Source: Tetradesmus obliquus (taxonomy: Eukaryota > Chlorophyta > Chlorophyceae > Sphaeropleales > Scenedesmaceae). From it: a DNA stretch of 64,000 bases. The DNA lies in NCBI GenBank assembly GCA_030272155.1, contig CP126204.1, positions 2,471,501 through 2,535,500 on the forward strand. The letters run 5' to 3'. Position 1 is the stretch's first letter. Each line of letters starts with the position of its first letter. Below, piece by piece: positions 13,339 to 25,473 of this stretch. The position numbers and the translations under genes are program-made. The notes beneath the pieces were generated by a model, which saw only the letters and a program-made list of their open reading frames with translations, was not told the origin of the DNA and did no database searches.

Positions 13339-14780
13339 CAGGAGTCTCTACCCTCACCTCAGACTCGACTGGCCGCTGCAGCAGCTTGCACAGCCCCTCT
13401 AAGCGTGGCGCCATCAGGCCAGCCTCAACGCCTAGCACCATGGGGCAGCGCCGAGTGAGCGCCAGCACTGCCTGCTGATCTGCTCCGCCCATCAGCTGCG
13501 ACAGCTGCTGCAGGCGTGAAGGGACCTGCGCACAGTTATGACGAGGAGCCAAGCAGCAGCGGCGGCAACACATATGAGCATAGGTTGGTCGCCTGCAAGT
13601 GGGCGCGTGCAGCGACATGCCTTGTTGTATGTGCTGCTGCCGCTGCAGCCGAAAGCAATCCCTTTGTTGCAAAGCGCATGAACCCCAAACCCACATGGTG
13701 CATGCATAGACAGTGCTTCATCAACACTTCAGCCAGGTGTGCAGATTAGTGTTACTCTGGCATCAGCAAGCCGCAACGCACCTCGTCTGCGCTGCGTATG
13801 ATGGGCGGTGCCCGCCGCAGCCACTCCTGCGCCACATGGGCCCCGTACTGCGCCTCCAGCCGCTTGTAGGCTGCCAGGAACAGGGGCAACGATTGAGGGT
13901 GTGCGGATACCCTGCACCAGATAGATGAGCAGACAAATACGCAGCTAGTATGACAGGAAGACAGACAGTAAGACACGCAGCCAGTCGTCAAGCTGCCAGG
14001 AACAGCGGCAGCAACTCTGGATGCGCTGACACCATGCAGCGGCAGACAGTCGATGGATGTGTTGGTTGGCAAGCCGGGAATTGCGGCAACGACGGAGGTC
14101 GTGCCGACACCCTGCAGCAGACAGATAGGCAGACAGGTAGGCAGTCTTCCAGTGGGACAGGCAGTCAGTCCGAAGGACGCGCCTCCAGCCGCTTGTAGGC
14201 TGCCAGGAACAGCGGCAGCGACTGAGGGTGCGCTGACACTCTGCAGCAGATAGAGAAAGGCTGACACGTAGGCAGTGATTAGCACAGACAACCAGGCAGT
14301 AAGACAGGCTGCCAGGAAGCGCGGCAGCGAGTGCAGGTGCGGCGAAGCCCTGCACAGCAGATGGATGAGCAAGCAGCTGTTCCAGGTGTGCCAAGGTACC
14401 AATGCTGCACGCTGCTGCTTCAGCACCAGCCTACCAACAGTGGATCAATACCACCATGACCAAACTCACCTTCTGTTGGCTACATGCTGTAAAATCAGCC
14501 CACTCGCTGCCCCAGCAACGCCCACAGCGTAGCAGGCAGCGAGCACTTGCCGCTCAAGCTCACTGCTGCTGATGCCAGCCAAGTGATAGCGGTAGTTGCG
14601 CCGCATGCTGCTGACAACACCGCTGTCACCGCTGTCACCGCTGCTGCTGCTGCTGCTGCTGCCGTCGCTTTGTGTATCGCTAGGTGGGTGGCTCCTGCCG
14701 CGCCGCATTTGCTCGCGCGCAGATATGCGGTTGCGCAGCAGCCGCACTCGGTCCATGATGGGGAGCTCTGAGGGGTCAAA

Positions 14781-14816
<36 letters not shown>

Positions 14817-15674
14817 GGCTGCAGGTGGGTGCTGCTGCTGCTGAAGCCTGTCGTGAGGCAAAGGCGGCTTGCTTGCGAGTACCTGAGGAGGGGGTTCTTC
14901 GGTGCCTGCTAGTTGCTGCTGCTGCTGCTGCTGCTGCTGAACAGGGAGCGGCAGTTGGTCCTGCAGGGGTGACATGCCGCTTGGCTGCTGCTGCTGCTGC
15001 TGCTGCTGTGGAATGGCAGCTGCTGTGCTGCTGCTGTCGCTGCTAGTGCTTGGCTTGTGTGATTGCAAATTCAACAAATGGTGTGCACCTGATGCTGCTG
15101 CCCTGTCATGGCCAGCAGAACCATTGGAGTTGCTGCTGCTGCTACTGCTGGTGTTGCTGCTGCTGCTCCTGCTGCTGATGTCAGCATTGCTGTGCGAGCT
15201 GTTGCTGCTGCTGGCTCTGCTGCGGCGTGCTTGCAGCCATGCTGACAGCCTGCTCACACCAGCAGCTGTGCTGTCAACCTCTGCAGTGCTGCCATTCACT
15301 GCAGATGGCTGCTGCTTTGGCACAGCCACTTGTAAACTGCTTGTTATGGTGGTTCTGCTGCTGCTAGCTGCTCCACAAACCACGCTACTGCTGTAGCTGA
15401 CATGCTGCAAGCCAGCCGTGCATGCTGCCCTTCTGCTGCTGCCACCTCTGCTTGATTGCACAGAGTATAAAAGCATGCACACCCCAGTAGGTCGACTGCA
15501 GCAGGAGACATCCCTGTGGCTGCTGCTGGTGGCTGTTCTGTGTTGGGCTGTGAAGCGCTGCTGCTGCACTTGTGTGCTGGGCCACTGGTGTGCCCACTGG
15601 CTTGCAGCATATGCCTGCAGCCGCACATGGCCTGGTGTCTGCACGTTAGCAGTGTAGGCGCTGAGATGCTGCAT
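11528..15674 (-). CDS. mTERF-like organelle gene-expression factor
   Basis: Probable mitochondrial or plastid nucleic-acid-binding factor. Exons on the minus strand: 15674-14470, 13911-13782, 13525-13358, 12498-12385, 11962-11528; phases close to 683 codons plus a TGA stop at 11530-11528. Residues 1-300 are low complexity (Ser, poly-Gln), with a basic, acid-poor start that fits a transit peptide. The C-terminal half carries helical repeats of mTERF type: WLRRAPPIIRSADEVPSRL, VLALTRRCPMVLGVEAGL, LILQAAPALLAMDPGTLA and a 'TYSLKRQMRLVFLAQQG' segment like the usual 'YSLE+RI.PR' end. A long Ala/Gly-rich tail follows. Family assignment rests on the repeated 'L..P..L......L..RL..L' pattern rather than one diagnostic residue. 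Introns 1 and 3 hold arrays of exon-edge copies. Confidence 0.72.
12143..12200 (-). repeat. Copy of mTERF exon 4 3' edge plus donor
   Basis: Repeats VQRLELLVQKDPKWAE and the GTGCGG donor, downstream of the complete exon 12498-12385, with a few substitutions. Confidence 0.85.
12600..13265 (-). repeat. Array of mTERF exon 4 5'-edge/acceptor copies
   Basis: The segment CTGCAGGGCAGCCTCATCC, encoding GSLILQAAPALLAMDP, recurs with acceptor and preceding intron near 12634, 12754, 12882, 13020 and 13153, plus degenerate copies near 13240-13260. All are upstream of the complete exon 4. Spacing is 105-140 bp and each copy has its own substitutions. Confidence 0.88.
13975..14356 (-). repeat. Four diverged copies of mTERF exon 2 5' edge
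   Basis: Blocks near 13990-14040, 14070-14118, 14185-14247 and 14305-14356 repeat the acceptor and start of exon 2 (HPQSLPLFLAAYKRLEA). All are upstream of the complete exon at 13911-13782. Confidence 0.8.
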
Positions 15675-17778
15675 CTAGACCAGCCCAGCCGAGTGGGCTA
15701 ACAAGCAGTTCGAGTTCAGCAGAGTAGTCACCGCCAGCCAAAGGTACACGCTCAGTTATTTTACTTATTTCAATCGATTGGAGTTTTACAAGTAGCTATA
15801 TTTCGTTATCAATGGGGATTGGCCGACTTGCAATGGCTACAGGGCTATGTCGACGGGATCAAAACGGGATGCTGCTCAATACAGTGATTGAACACTAAAG
15901 ATAGAGCCGATATCTGAAGATCCTTGTATCTTTACGCATTTCAGTGTGTGCAGATAGCACCAATCACCCTGTCACAACAACTTAAGAAGCATGTCATAAC
16001 TGCTGATGGGCCCCATGGCGGCGCCAGTTACTTGCCGCAAGTATGCTGTTCTCCACAAGTGTGGCTTGCAAGCCAAGCCGCACCAGTGTTTGCAGTGCTT
16101 CATGCACGCTTGTGACAGTTCTGCAGGAGATAGAGGCAGATGAAGCAATGATGTCAAGCATGGGACAATGAACCAACCATGGCCTGTCACCAGCGGCTGG
16201 TGACCAGCCCAACTGGTGGCAGAAATTCACACTTGTCACACTCAAGCGACACTAGTCAAGGCGTCACGTGCAAATGAGAGACGCATTTTGTACATATTGC
16301 GTCTGGCTTGACTGCGCGCACGCAGCATTATCTACTTGGATCATTTAGTGACACCTGTCGACTGGTGATCACCCGTCATTGACGTCACTGCTGGCTGTAG
16401 AGTCTACATGTGACACCTTCAAAGGTGGGTTGGTTTGCTGCACTTGATGCACCGACTGTCTGGGGGTGCATCACGGGGTTCAGGACGTCCATGGCTTTTC
16501 CGGCGATTAAGCAACTGCTGTTGGAGCTGGCGTGGCGTGAGCGCTTTGGTCTGTGACATGTGCACGACCTTTAGATATGCATGTTTTTTCCATGATATGA
16601 TGTCCAATCTACATGTCGCCACTGCCGTTACACATGATGGACTGTCCATCTTTACACCACCACGACGCCGCCACACCCCAACTGCAACAGAAACACAACC
16701 AAACAAACAGCCAACCAAACAAACAAGCAAACAAACAAACAAACACACAAACACAAAACAAACGAACAAACAAACAAACAAACAAACAAACACAATACAC
16801 ACACACAACACAACAAACAAACACATCCACCAAACTGCCGCCAAACGCCAAACAGATTCGCATGACGTCGTTGATGTTGACATACCCTCTGTGCCTACTT
16901 GTGTGCTATCATGACCACATGCAACAACGATTGCGGTTGCAATTTGACTGATGCCCAGTTTTTTTGTTTGTCTATGTTTCGCTGCGAGTGACCTTGTCAT
17001 GACTGGAAACTACACCACGGTCTACCCAGGACTACTTGAAGAATGGGGGCAGGGGTCACAGGTGGTCCCGCCATTGGACCCCTAACAACCCTGCCCTGAA
17101 ACCTTCTCTGCGCCTACAGGTGAGAACTTCGCATGATGATATGATACCTTGCTGCTGGACGGACGTGCTTACATGGACAGCCCACTTGGAGCGCCGGGAG
17201 ACCCAGGGCGGGGGGTCTTCTGGCCGAGCTTTGCTTGAAGGTGCGCAGCTTTGCTTTTTTCATGCTAGACTGTCCATCTTTACATGTCTAGTAGCGGCAG
17301 CAGCAGCAGCAGTAGCAATGTGCAGCTGCTCCAGCGTTACGTCTCTGCAGCGTACAAAACTCACATCTAACTTTTTAGGTGATGACACGGGTGCAGGCCG
17401 ATCACGTCTTGCTTACCTGCAAGTTCTTTATACTGCATGGAAAACGAACTCACCAGGGCACTTCACAATGGAACTCCCAAGGATCACGGTACATGCAGAT
17501 GGGCTCTCTGTATTCCTCAAAAGTGCAACTTATATTCATAATAAAAAAACTCAAGGTTAATCTACCGTTCCTCCATGTGTCACTGCATGTGATCAAATCC
17601 TCGTGTCATCACTGCCCACCGTTGTCCCCAACTTTGTTACTGCGCAGGGTCTCAACATATCTAGCGTTCACCGGATCGATTCCTTGGCATGTGCGCGGAT
17701 CGATCTCTGTTCGGTGACTTCCATTGACACCCGTAACTAGGAACGAGGCTTCTCAGCGACAGCTGCTTCTGAAGCGTC
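15675..17778. other. Intergenic stretch with (CAAA)n microsatellite
   Basis: No supported gene. 16685-16830 is an imperfect (CAAA/ACAC)n tract; its reverse strand gives spurious Cys/Leu/Val ORFs. GGACTGTCCATCTTTACA near 16638 recurs as GACTGTCCATCTTTACA at 17268. Confidence 0.55.
17222..17285 (+). repeat. Dispersed repeat fragment (inverted copy at 36363-36405)
   Basis: AAGGTGCGCAGCTTTGCTTT continues into CATGCTAGACTGTCCATCTT. The reverse complement occurs almost unchanged at 36363-36405 inside a CFAP77 intron, and shorter pieces lie at 16638 and 11412-11436. Confidence 0.8.
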
Positions 17779-18217
17779 ATGGAGACCCGTTGGGTCGTTT
17801 TTTTTGCCTTCCTGGTATTGTTCGTGAGGCTTTCAGCAAGCGCAGAGTGCGGAGGGCCCACAGCCCCAGCCAAGCTGCGATCCCTCTACATTGCAGTGAG
17901 TATCTTCATGCACAAATCCGTATAGCTCTGCTGAAAGCATCATGCATTGTAGCAGTGTCACTCATTGCGTTATCCTGACACCTTCAGCCCAGCAATACGC
18001 CATCCAGATAGCTCTGCTGTGCACTGCACAGCTCAAGAAGTCGAGCAGCTGTTGCTGGTGTACACCAACACACACCACATGTGTCACCAACATCTGACCT
18101 CACCTCACTTTCTGCACTGGTGGATCAGCCTTACCTCTAGCCCGGAGTGCACCAGCCATTGCAAGGACCCTTACCCTTCAGCATTGATCGCCCACTGTGA
18201 CACCTGCACATGCTTTC

Positions 18218-18262
<45 letters not shown>

Positions 18263-18986
18263 GCCGCCGCCGCTGCTGCTGCAGGATGTGAGGGACGGCA
18301 GCCCTGCTGAAGTCAAGGCCCTTGCTGCTATACATGATAAGTATATGGCGGGCTGCAAGGCTGCTGGCCTAGTCGTGCGCGAGGGTTCCGGACCCGCAAT
18401 CACACAAGACCCAGCGGCGTTTGGCTTTAAAATCCTGCCAAACAACAGCCACATGGGCGATTACGCCAGCTGGAGTGACTGGCGCAGCCTTGAGGACCTG
18501 CGTGCTTGTGTGGCAAAAGGACTTAAGGACGGCAGTGTTACTTCCATGCGGAAAATTGCCCTGCGCGTGGCGCGCATTGTCTTCCCTCTTGACACCAAGG
18601 AGGGCGTAGTTACTATCGCAAAAGGCCTCAAGGACTGCTCCACCTCTTCTTTTGCGCCAGCTAAGGTGCGCCTGATGATCGCCTATGTGCTGAAGGATCC
18701 TGCAAGCGTGCCAACCGCCATATCTCTGCAGAACAAGATCACGGCTGCTGCTGCAGTGAAGCCCATCCGCTACGGCACAGGCGGCAGGGCCGCACTGGGC
18801 AAGGATGAGTATGTTTGGGGCAAGGGTATTAATAAGACTGCGGACTGGGGAGTGTGGTATGACTTTGCGAGTGAGGCTGACATGCGTGCCTACTTTGCGC
18901 CGTCTGATGCTGCAACGCACAAGGTGCGCACGCAGCTGCGTGGCCTGGCCACCAGTGTCGTGCGCATTGCAATCCCCCTGGCGTGA
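17779..18986 (+). CDS. Secreted protein of unknown function, possible Dabb-like (alpha/beta-barrel) fold
   Basis: Two exons: 17779-17895 and 18285-18986, both phase 0, about 272 aa. Exon 1 encodes a textbook signal peptide, METRWVVFFAFLVLFVRLSA with likely cleavage after ASA, then ECGGPTAP and a GTGAGT donor. Exon 2 follows a (CTG)n tract and acceptor. It contains two similar halves, each ending in a strand such as VARIVFPL or VVRIAIPLA; the second has YVWGKGINKTADWGVWYDF followed by SEADMRAYFAPSDAATHKV. That layout (strand, aromatic patch, 'DFASEADMRAYFAS..H', closing strand) resembles stress-responsive Dabb domains. I infer this from pattern, not identity. The CTG-encoded Leu run seen when the frame is opened upstream of 18285 is intron. 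A TGTAA lies about 12 nt past the stop. Confidence 0.6.
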
Positions 18987-20728
18987 GATTGAGTGACTTG
19001 TAAGTCCCCAGGTGCTGTATATTGCAGCAACGGGCCACCTTGCTGTGATGCATGTATGGAATGCGGCTGTTGCAGGCTGCATGTCTGAAATTTTGGCTGT
19101 ACGTGCCATTTGCTGGTTGCATGCAGCCTGAAATTGCCAAGTTATGCAAGTTGAACAAGTTGAAATCACATCTTCAGCCCAGCTACCCATGCGCACTGTG
19201 GTCGGACTAGACTATGTTTGAACTCATGATGCTCACAGCAACGTGCACTTTGTGTGTGGTGATCAGGGCACCATGATGATCATTTTATGATAATGGCAAC
19301 CAAGGTGTTTTGGCGGCAACTGTGTACTCAGTGTGCAGTGCACGAGCTGGCTTGAAGCACCTGGACACTCGATGACCGTGTCGACTCGGTGCTTCATCAA
19401 TCACTGTTTTCATCACATTCTCACCTTGCTGCAGCCCAACAAGTGGTCTGCTTTCGAATTCCTATGTTCAGTTTGACAGGTGGAGTGTTTTTTGTGCACA
19501 GATGAGCAGCATCCACAACACGCATCAGCGCGTGCTGGCTCATTTGTTCACAGCAGCAGGCAGAGTTCAGGGGCCTGTGGTGCAGTTTTGTTCTGCGTGG
19601 TTCCATGTGCTGCAGTCCTTCGCTCGCCGCGCCTTTGCAGCTACTGTTTGCTGCGCTTGGTGCTCGTTTGCTGTGCAAGGGTTGCAGCACTAAGCGCAAA
19701 ACATCCACATGTGTAGCAGTGACCTGGTGTTGTGTAACACTCTTATTTGGTCCATGTTTAAGCTGTGGCTCACAGTGTCAATGCATCTTGCAATATGTTG
19801 CATGTAGCTATGTATTGTGTTTCCTGCAATTTTTTTACAGCTGGCACGGAGTGTGGCATACTCTCCTGGTGCAGCATGCCAGACATGACACAACCCTCGC
19901 AGGTTGGCGCGCCTGTTCTGCGTGCCCCCATGTGCTGCAGCGATTGGCTGTCCACGCCTGTGCAGCTACTGTTTGCTGCGCTTGGCGCCAGTTCACTGTG
20001 TGGGCACTGCAGCACTGGGTGTAGGAAGTCGTCCACGGCGCTTTTGGAAGTTATGCAACTACTGCTAGACTTGTTGCTTCGTAAGCGAGCTTTGTTCATG
20101 TACAATCATACGTCATACCGGTGGTTGGCGATGGGCGTTATGAAAACGGTGTGTAAGCCATGTGGCAAATGATGAGGCAGCAGCTACTGCCCTGCAGGGC
20201 TCCGAATCACATGAGGATTTGAAAAGATGCATGCTGTGTTGGAAGATGGATCTGAAGTGTCTCTGACAACACAGGCTGATGCTCCCTACGTTGTAAAAAC
20301 AATCCATCCACAGGGTAGAAGCAACCAGCAGCAGCCTGTTGCAGCAGCGTCACACATGTAATGGTGGCATCAGCGGTTCTGCCCTGCAGGGCCAGCTGGC
20401 CCTAGTGCCGCATGCTGGACATGATGCCCACTGCTTGAGCATGTCCGTAGCTCATTGAAGTGTCTGTAACCTGTAATACCATGTTCAAGCTTTTGTTGCC
20501 GCAAACGCCAGCACATGGGTGACGGCAGGCGTAACGGTTAGCAACGGTTGCCAATTGCAAGGTCCAAACCCTACTGTGGCATTGACCGGAGTAACAGGTG
20601 TCTGTCACGTATGCGGCGAAATTTGCAAAAACAATATCAATATGTGTCTTTCTAATCTCTGAGTTCAGTTTGACAAGACGCATTGCAGTGCAGCCTCTGA
20701 AAAGTGAAAGCACTTTCCCTGCTCAGCG
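18987..20728. other. Intergenic stretch with a duplicated ~100-bp segment
   Basis: No supported gene. Segments 19598-19692 and 19919-20015 are about 85% alike (CATGTGCTGCAG, then GCAGCTACTGTTTGCTGCGC). TTCAGTTTGACA recurs near 19466 and 20664. Confidence 0.6.
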
Positions 20729-23303
20729 ATGCAAAGCACGGAAGGCAGTACGCGAGGGCGCGCCAAGCATCGCTATGAAGTGCTTGAGCGATTCAGAGGC
20801 TTCATCTTTCAAAGAGCAGCAGACGGCCAGCACTGCGTGGTGCACTTCATTGATGGCAGGAAAGGAACCAAGTGGGTCACTATCCGGCACTATCTCAGAG
20901 ATAGCTCAATGAGCGAAAAACTTTGCCACTTGACCTGCGTGGTGCACGCAAATATGCAGCATCAACCATCCACAGTGCACGCCCTGACGTCTGTCGCTGC
21001 ATGTTCAGAGCTGATGGCACTTGGCATGGCTACTGCTGGTGTTGCAACACCACCGTCAACCAATTAGTTAACCAAATGAAAACCTAAACAATTTTGTCTG
21101 CCTGCAGGCTTGGCGTCTTCTCCAGCATCAAAGAAGCCAAAGCTGCAGCTACAGCTGTTCAAGACAAGCGTGCACAGCGGCGCACGCGGCGTCGCCTGGC
21201 AGCAGACGCAGTTGCCCTTGCAGGCCAAGACGCAAATGTCGAGCAGCAGGAACAGCAGCAGCAGCAAGTGAATCTGGCATTTGCCCCTAACACACCACGA
21301 CTGCCACCTGTGGATGCATCTGCAACTGCACCTGCACCTATGGGGCTGCCAGCCAGCTCGCCCCAAGCGCCTTCAACAGCTGCTCCTGATGTGCTTGCAG
21401 CGCACCCTTTTGCAGCTCCGCAGCTGCCAGAGCAAAACCACCTGCAGGACATGGCAGTTTTGCACAAGCCACAAGCATCTGACCTCCAGGACCTAGGGAC
21501 CTATGATTCACCAATGCTGCAAGAGATTTTGAAGCAGATATATGATGATGAGGCTCTGCAGGAGTCAGCCCCACCCTCACAGCACTGGGAGCTGAGGGCA
21601 GCTGCAGCTGGTCAGCAGTATGAGCAGCAGCCTGAGCAGCAGCATGCGCACCAGCATGAGCAGCAGCATGAGCGGCACTTGGCACAAATGGACCTGGTTT
21701 GGGAGCAGCAGATGGAAGCGGCAGCTCAGCAGCTGCACAAGCCACAGACACCTGGCAGTGCATCTGTACAGACTGATATCTCAGCAATCCTGCAAGCGGT
21801 GTTGGCGAAATACGGATCATGTGCCGAGCCACTGCAGGAAGCCGCTCAAACTGGGCAGCCTTGGCAGCTGGAGCTACCTGCAGCTGGCGAGCAGTACAGC
21901 CAGCGATACGGCCAGCAGTATGGCCAGCACTATGGCCTGCACTATGGCCAGCAGTACAACCAGCAGTACGGCCAGCAGTACGGCCAGCAGTACGGCCAGC
22001 AGTGCGGCCAGTGGTACGACCAGCAGTACAACCAGCAGTATGGTCAGCAGTACGACCAGCACCACGGCCAGCAGTATGGCCAGCAGCATGGTCAATATGT
22101 TACAGGCATGGGACACATGCATGAGCAGCAGATGGAACTGGCAGCGCCGCAGATACTGCTCCTGCAGCAGCAGCATGGTGTCTGCGCCAACTTCCTGCAG
22201 CAGCAGGTGCATCTGCCAGTGCTGCACGTGACTGCAGCACTGTGTGCACAACATCCACTTGCAGGACATGCATCTGACAATCCCAGACCTGCTGAGCAGC
22301 CAGGACAGGTGCCGCTTGCTTTGTCCACAGCAGTGGCGGCAGCAGCAGCTCCGGCTTTTCTGCTGCCACACATCCCTGGAGACAACAGGCCTATTGTGCA
22401 GCTGATACGCCTCTATGACAGTGCCGTGCAGTCGGGCATGCATGTGCGACTGCGCGAGCCCCATGCATCTGGTACGTCAGCTTCAGTATGTGTGGGTGAT
22501 GTAGCTGTGTGCTGCGAGCAGGGCGAGCTTGTGCTGGGACAGGTAGCGGTCAAGGCCTTTGATACAGCTGCCTCCATCAGAAAAGACCCAGAAAGGCTGG
22601 AGACTATGGTGCTGAATGAGCTCACAGCGTACCTGCTGCATGGTCATCCCAGTGTTGTGCGGCTGCTGGCGCTTGGAAAGCTGCCAAAGCCAGCAGACAC
22701 AGGTTGCGCCAACGGCGGCGAGGCTACAGCACAGCTGCCAGCTGCCACTGCCATCACTGCAGCAGATCCACCACAACCAGCAGCAGCAGACGCCCCTGTG
22801 CGGTGCATTGTTGAGGAGCTAGCAGAGTGCAGCGTGTTGGACAGGCTGACTACACACAGCCCGATGCCAGAGCAGCAGGTGCAGCAGCACATGCGTAGCC
22901 TGGTGGAGCTGCTGCAGCACATGCACAGCCGCAGCATCAAGAGCTGGCCAGAAGACCCAGAAAACACAGCTACGGCCAGCATTGTGCACAGAGACATCAA
23001 GCCTGCAAACCTGCTGCTGCGCTTTGATGGCAGCCTAGCATTGGCAGATTTTGGGTCATGCTGCATCCTAGAGCACCCTGCTCAGCAGCAGCAGCACCAG
23101 CAGCACCAGCACCAGCAGCAGCACCAGCAGATGGGTGTGGCAGCAGCTGCTGCTGCTACTGATGCAAGTGGTGGGTCAGCAGCAGCAGCAGTGCAACCAG
23201 CAGGGGACCCTTATCCGCTGGAGATGCGTTCGCTGATCGGCACACCTCACTAGTTTGCGCCGGAAGTTGCTGGGCAGTGGATAGTATGGGTGGTACGACA
23301 GTG

Positions 23304-23353
<50 letters not shown>

Positions 23354-23779
23354 AAGACAGCAATGAGGCGGAGGCGGGAGCCACCTCCGCCTGCAGCCGC
23401 TCTGCTGACTTCTCCTACGACGCCAGCGTTGACGTCTAACTCGACAGGAGTGACAGCTATGGAGATGCTGGTGGGCAGGTTCATGCCAGAAAGTGCGACG
23501 TTCACCCTGAAAACTCTGCGCCAGCGAGAGGAGCGCATCAGCGCCTTTGTGGATGGCAAGGCATCTGTTCTGCAGCGGCTGCTGCCGCAGGCTGCTGTGC
23601 TGCCATCGCTGCAGGCGTCGAAGGCAGCCAGGGAGTTTGTGGGGTGCTGCTGCGGTGTGGGTGCTGCGCGCGCAGCAGCTGCTGCTGCTGGCCAGCAGAG
23701 CCGGCTGACGGCTGAGCAGCTGCTGCAGCTGCCGTGGATGCAGCAGCTGGGTGGCAGCGGGCCAGCCGCCAACTTTTAG
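20729..23779 (+). pseudogene. AP2-like / YGQ-rich / Ser-Thr protein kinase, broken in the kinase C-lobe
   Basis: Exon 1 is 20729-20871 (GTGGGT donor, phase 2) and exon 2 starts at 21108. Joining them makes an AP2/ERF-like module, FRGFIFQRAADG to GRKGTK then LGVFSSIKEAKAAA, without the usual Trp. A Gln-rich region follows, with Y-G-Q-Q repeats at 21895-22104. The kinase has QVAVKAF (Lys530), VHRDIKPANLLL (Asp677) and LADFGSC (Asp695). In GTPxYxAPE the Tyr codon is replaced by TAG at 23251-23253 and the frame continues with FAPEV. It runs on through (GCT)n to SYDASVDV, where the expected Trp codon before STGVTAMEML is TAAC (23437-23440), a stop plus one extra base. Past the shift the frame stays open to LTAEQLLQLPWMQQL and the stop at 23777-23779. 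An N-lobe product of 762 aa could still be made. Confidence 0.75.
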
Positions 23780-23874
23780 GGTACTTCATCGGCTGAACTC
23801 AATACCGCAACTGCGCATTGTGAATGGTGGTGTGGGCGCTGGGCGTGAGTTTGCTGCGTGCCACATGCGGCTGC

Positions 23875-23946
23875 TGGCCAGCCCAGCCGGCTGACGGCTG
23901 CACAGCTGCTGCAGCTGCCGTGGATGCAGCAGCTGGGTGGCAGCGG
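23875..23946 (+). repeat. Duplicate of the kinase 3'-terminal coding segment
   Basis: About 72 bp (CGGCTGACGGCTGMRCAGCT to CAGCTGGGTGGCAGCGGG) repeats 23691-23762. It is a 3'-edge copy placed downstream of the gene end. Confidence 0.88.
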
Positions 23947-25063
23947 GGTGGGGGGCAGCGTGTAGGATGCTTTGGATGTGGCAACTCTACACCGCAAATG
24001 CACACCGTGTGCATCCTGTGAATGCGACTGCTGCAGGCATGGTTACCACGAGATGGTCTGGACGCCATTGGCAATGGCTGTGGTGCCACATGTTGGCAGC
24101 CAGGTAGCATGCCGGTTGCTGGCTGCTGGCTGCTCAGCATCTTGGCTGGGTGTTATCTGTTGCCTGTTTGCAGTAAGGCTGTACTTCTGTGACTGGAGCA
24201 TAATGGAGCAAATACAGTTCTTTTGTTCTGTTGGCAAGTTCTGTGCGTCTTGCCAGTGAGTTGCGGTTAGCTTTTGCGAAAGGCTTCTAAAGGTGCGTAC
24301 AGAAGCAATCATGCACTCACGTGTAACAGAATGAAGCGACGGTTACATTGCATGCTGACAGGCCCCACAGTGCATCACAGTGCGCTGAGCCACCCTGCTG
24401 CAACACACCGTGTGCTGGACCAGCGCTGATGATCACCGCCAACACAATGGCACACGCCAGCTGCTGCTGCAGCAACGGGCAGCCTGGGGATGCTGTTGAC
24501 TGTCCTCAACCAATGCTGGTGCTGCAACTATCATCGCCGCTGGTGCAGCATCACGTGGTGCTGCTGGCGCGCTGCTGCGTTCAAGAAGCAAATGTGCAGC
24601 AGCATACAACCCATCTCCCTAAGAAACAAACCCACAACAGCACATCACCCAGCCAACATAACCTGTCACAGCCCAGTGCCTGCTGGCATACACCAAACTC
24701 AGCACAAAGCTGTACATGCGCCTGTAAAAATGTCCTGCTGAACAAGCAGCCGACAGCATGCAGCAGCTTGCTGTGTGTGCTTGTTCAAACACCCTGTGTG
24801 TCGACTCTTGACGGCACGCCAATTCACAGTCACGCTGCGCATGTGGCAAAGCCGCACAAAAGCACAAGAAACACAAGCCATGAGCACCTCGCAACTCACT
24901 GCCCACACTATGACAGGTCATTAAGATATGTAACGCTGGCTCACAACTGTCCAGACATAACCGCTGCCAGACACCCTCGATACGATTATACCAAGGGCAC
25001 GCCGTCCCGTGTTTGCTCTGCTGCCCAGCTCAATCACTGACTATAACAGCTGATTCTGACAGA

Positions 25064-25305
25064 GCTATGACAGGCCCAGTATGCAGCGAGAGTCTCTGGC
25101 CCCATGTCAATGTCGTAGAAGCAGGGCCGCAAAAGCAGCATGGCCAAAAACCGTGCACGCACTCTCCTGGGCGCGTCAACAATCTGCACAATTACTCAGC
25201 CGCTTGTAACCGCCCTGCTGCTGCAGACAGCTGCCAAGCGCACACTTATCACGCTGTCATCATTTGCCTATGACAGGCCCAGGATGCGGCCTGTCTCCAG
25301 CCATG
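25064..25305 (-). repeat. Two copies of the formate ligase 3' end (terminal codons plus stop)
   Basis: 25268-25303 and 25064-25135 repeat the terminal segment around the stop (CTATGACAGGCCCAGKATGC), downstream of the genuine end at 25474. The second copy also covers the FYDID-coding part in diverged form. Confidence 0.8.
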
Positions 25306-25473
25306 CTGCAAGCGCAACAAAGCATCCCTTTGGCCGCCAAAGCAGCCTGGCCAACTGTCCCACAGCGCATCTCGCAGCTCCCAGCACATTCCGTACAACC
25401 ACATGCCTGCCGTACGCGCCCTGCTGCTGCAGAAACCATCTGCAGATGTGTGTGTATGTTATGGCATTACTGT

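Larger units (their letters stand above)
23780..25473. other. Intergenic stretch between kinase pseudogene and formate ligase
   Basis: No gene recognised. The open frame 24348-25040 has biased composition and no motif. The right end contains partial copies of the ligase 3' end. Confidence 0.5.

Noticed and set aside
16419-17000. 193-codon minus-strand ORF with a hydrophobic Cys/Val/Leu run
   Set aside because: Translation of the (CAAA)n microsatellite; not a membrane protein.
21819-22124. Plus-strand ORF of (RPAVWPA)n repeats
   Set aside because: Alternate frame of the YGQQ-coding repeats in the kinase gene.
23251-23253. TAG as a reassigned sense codon in this nucleus
   Set aside because: Other genes here end properly at TAG (CFAP77 and the sushi-like gene) and the same kinase has a second stop with a frameshift, so mutation is simpler.
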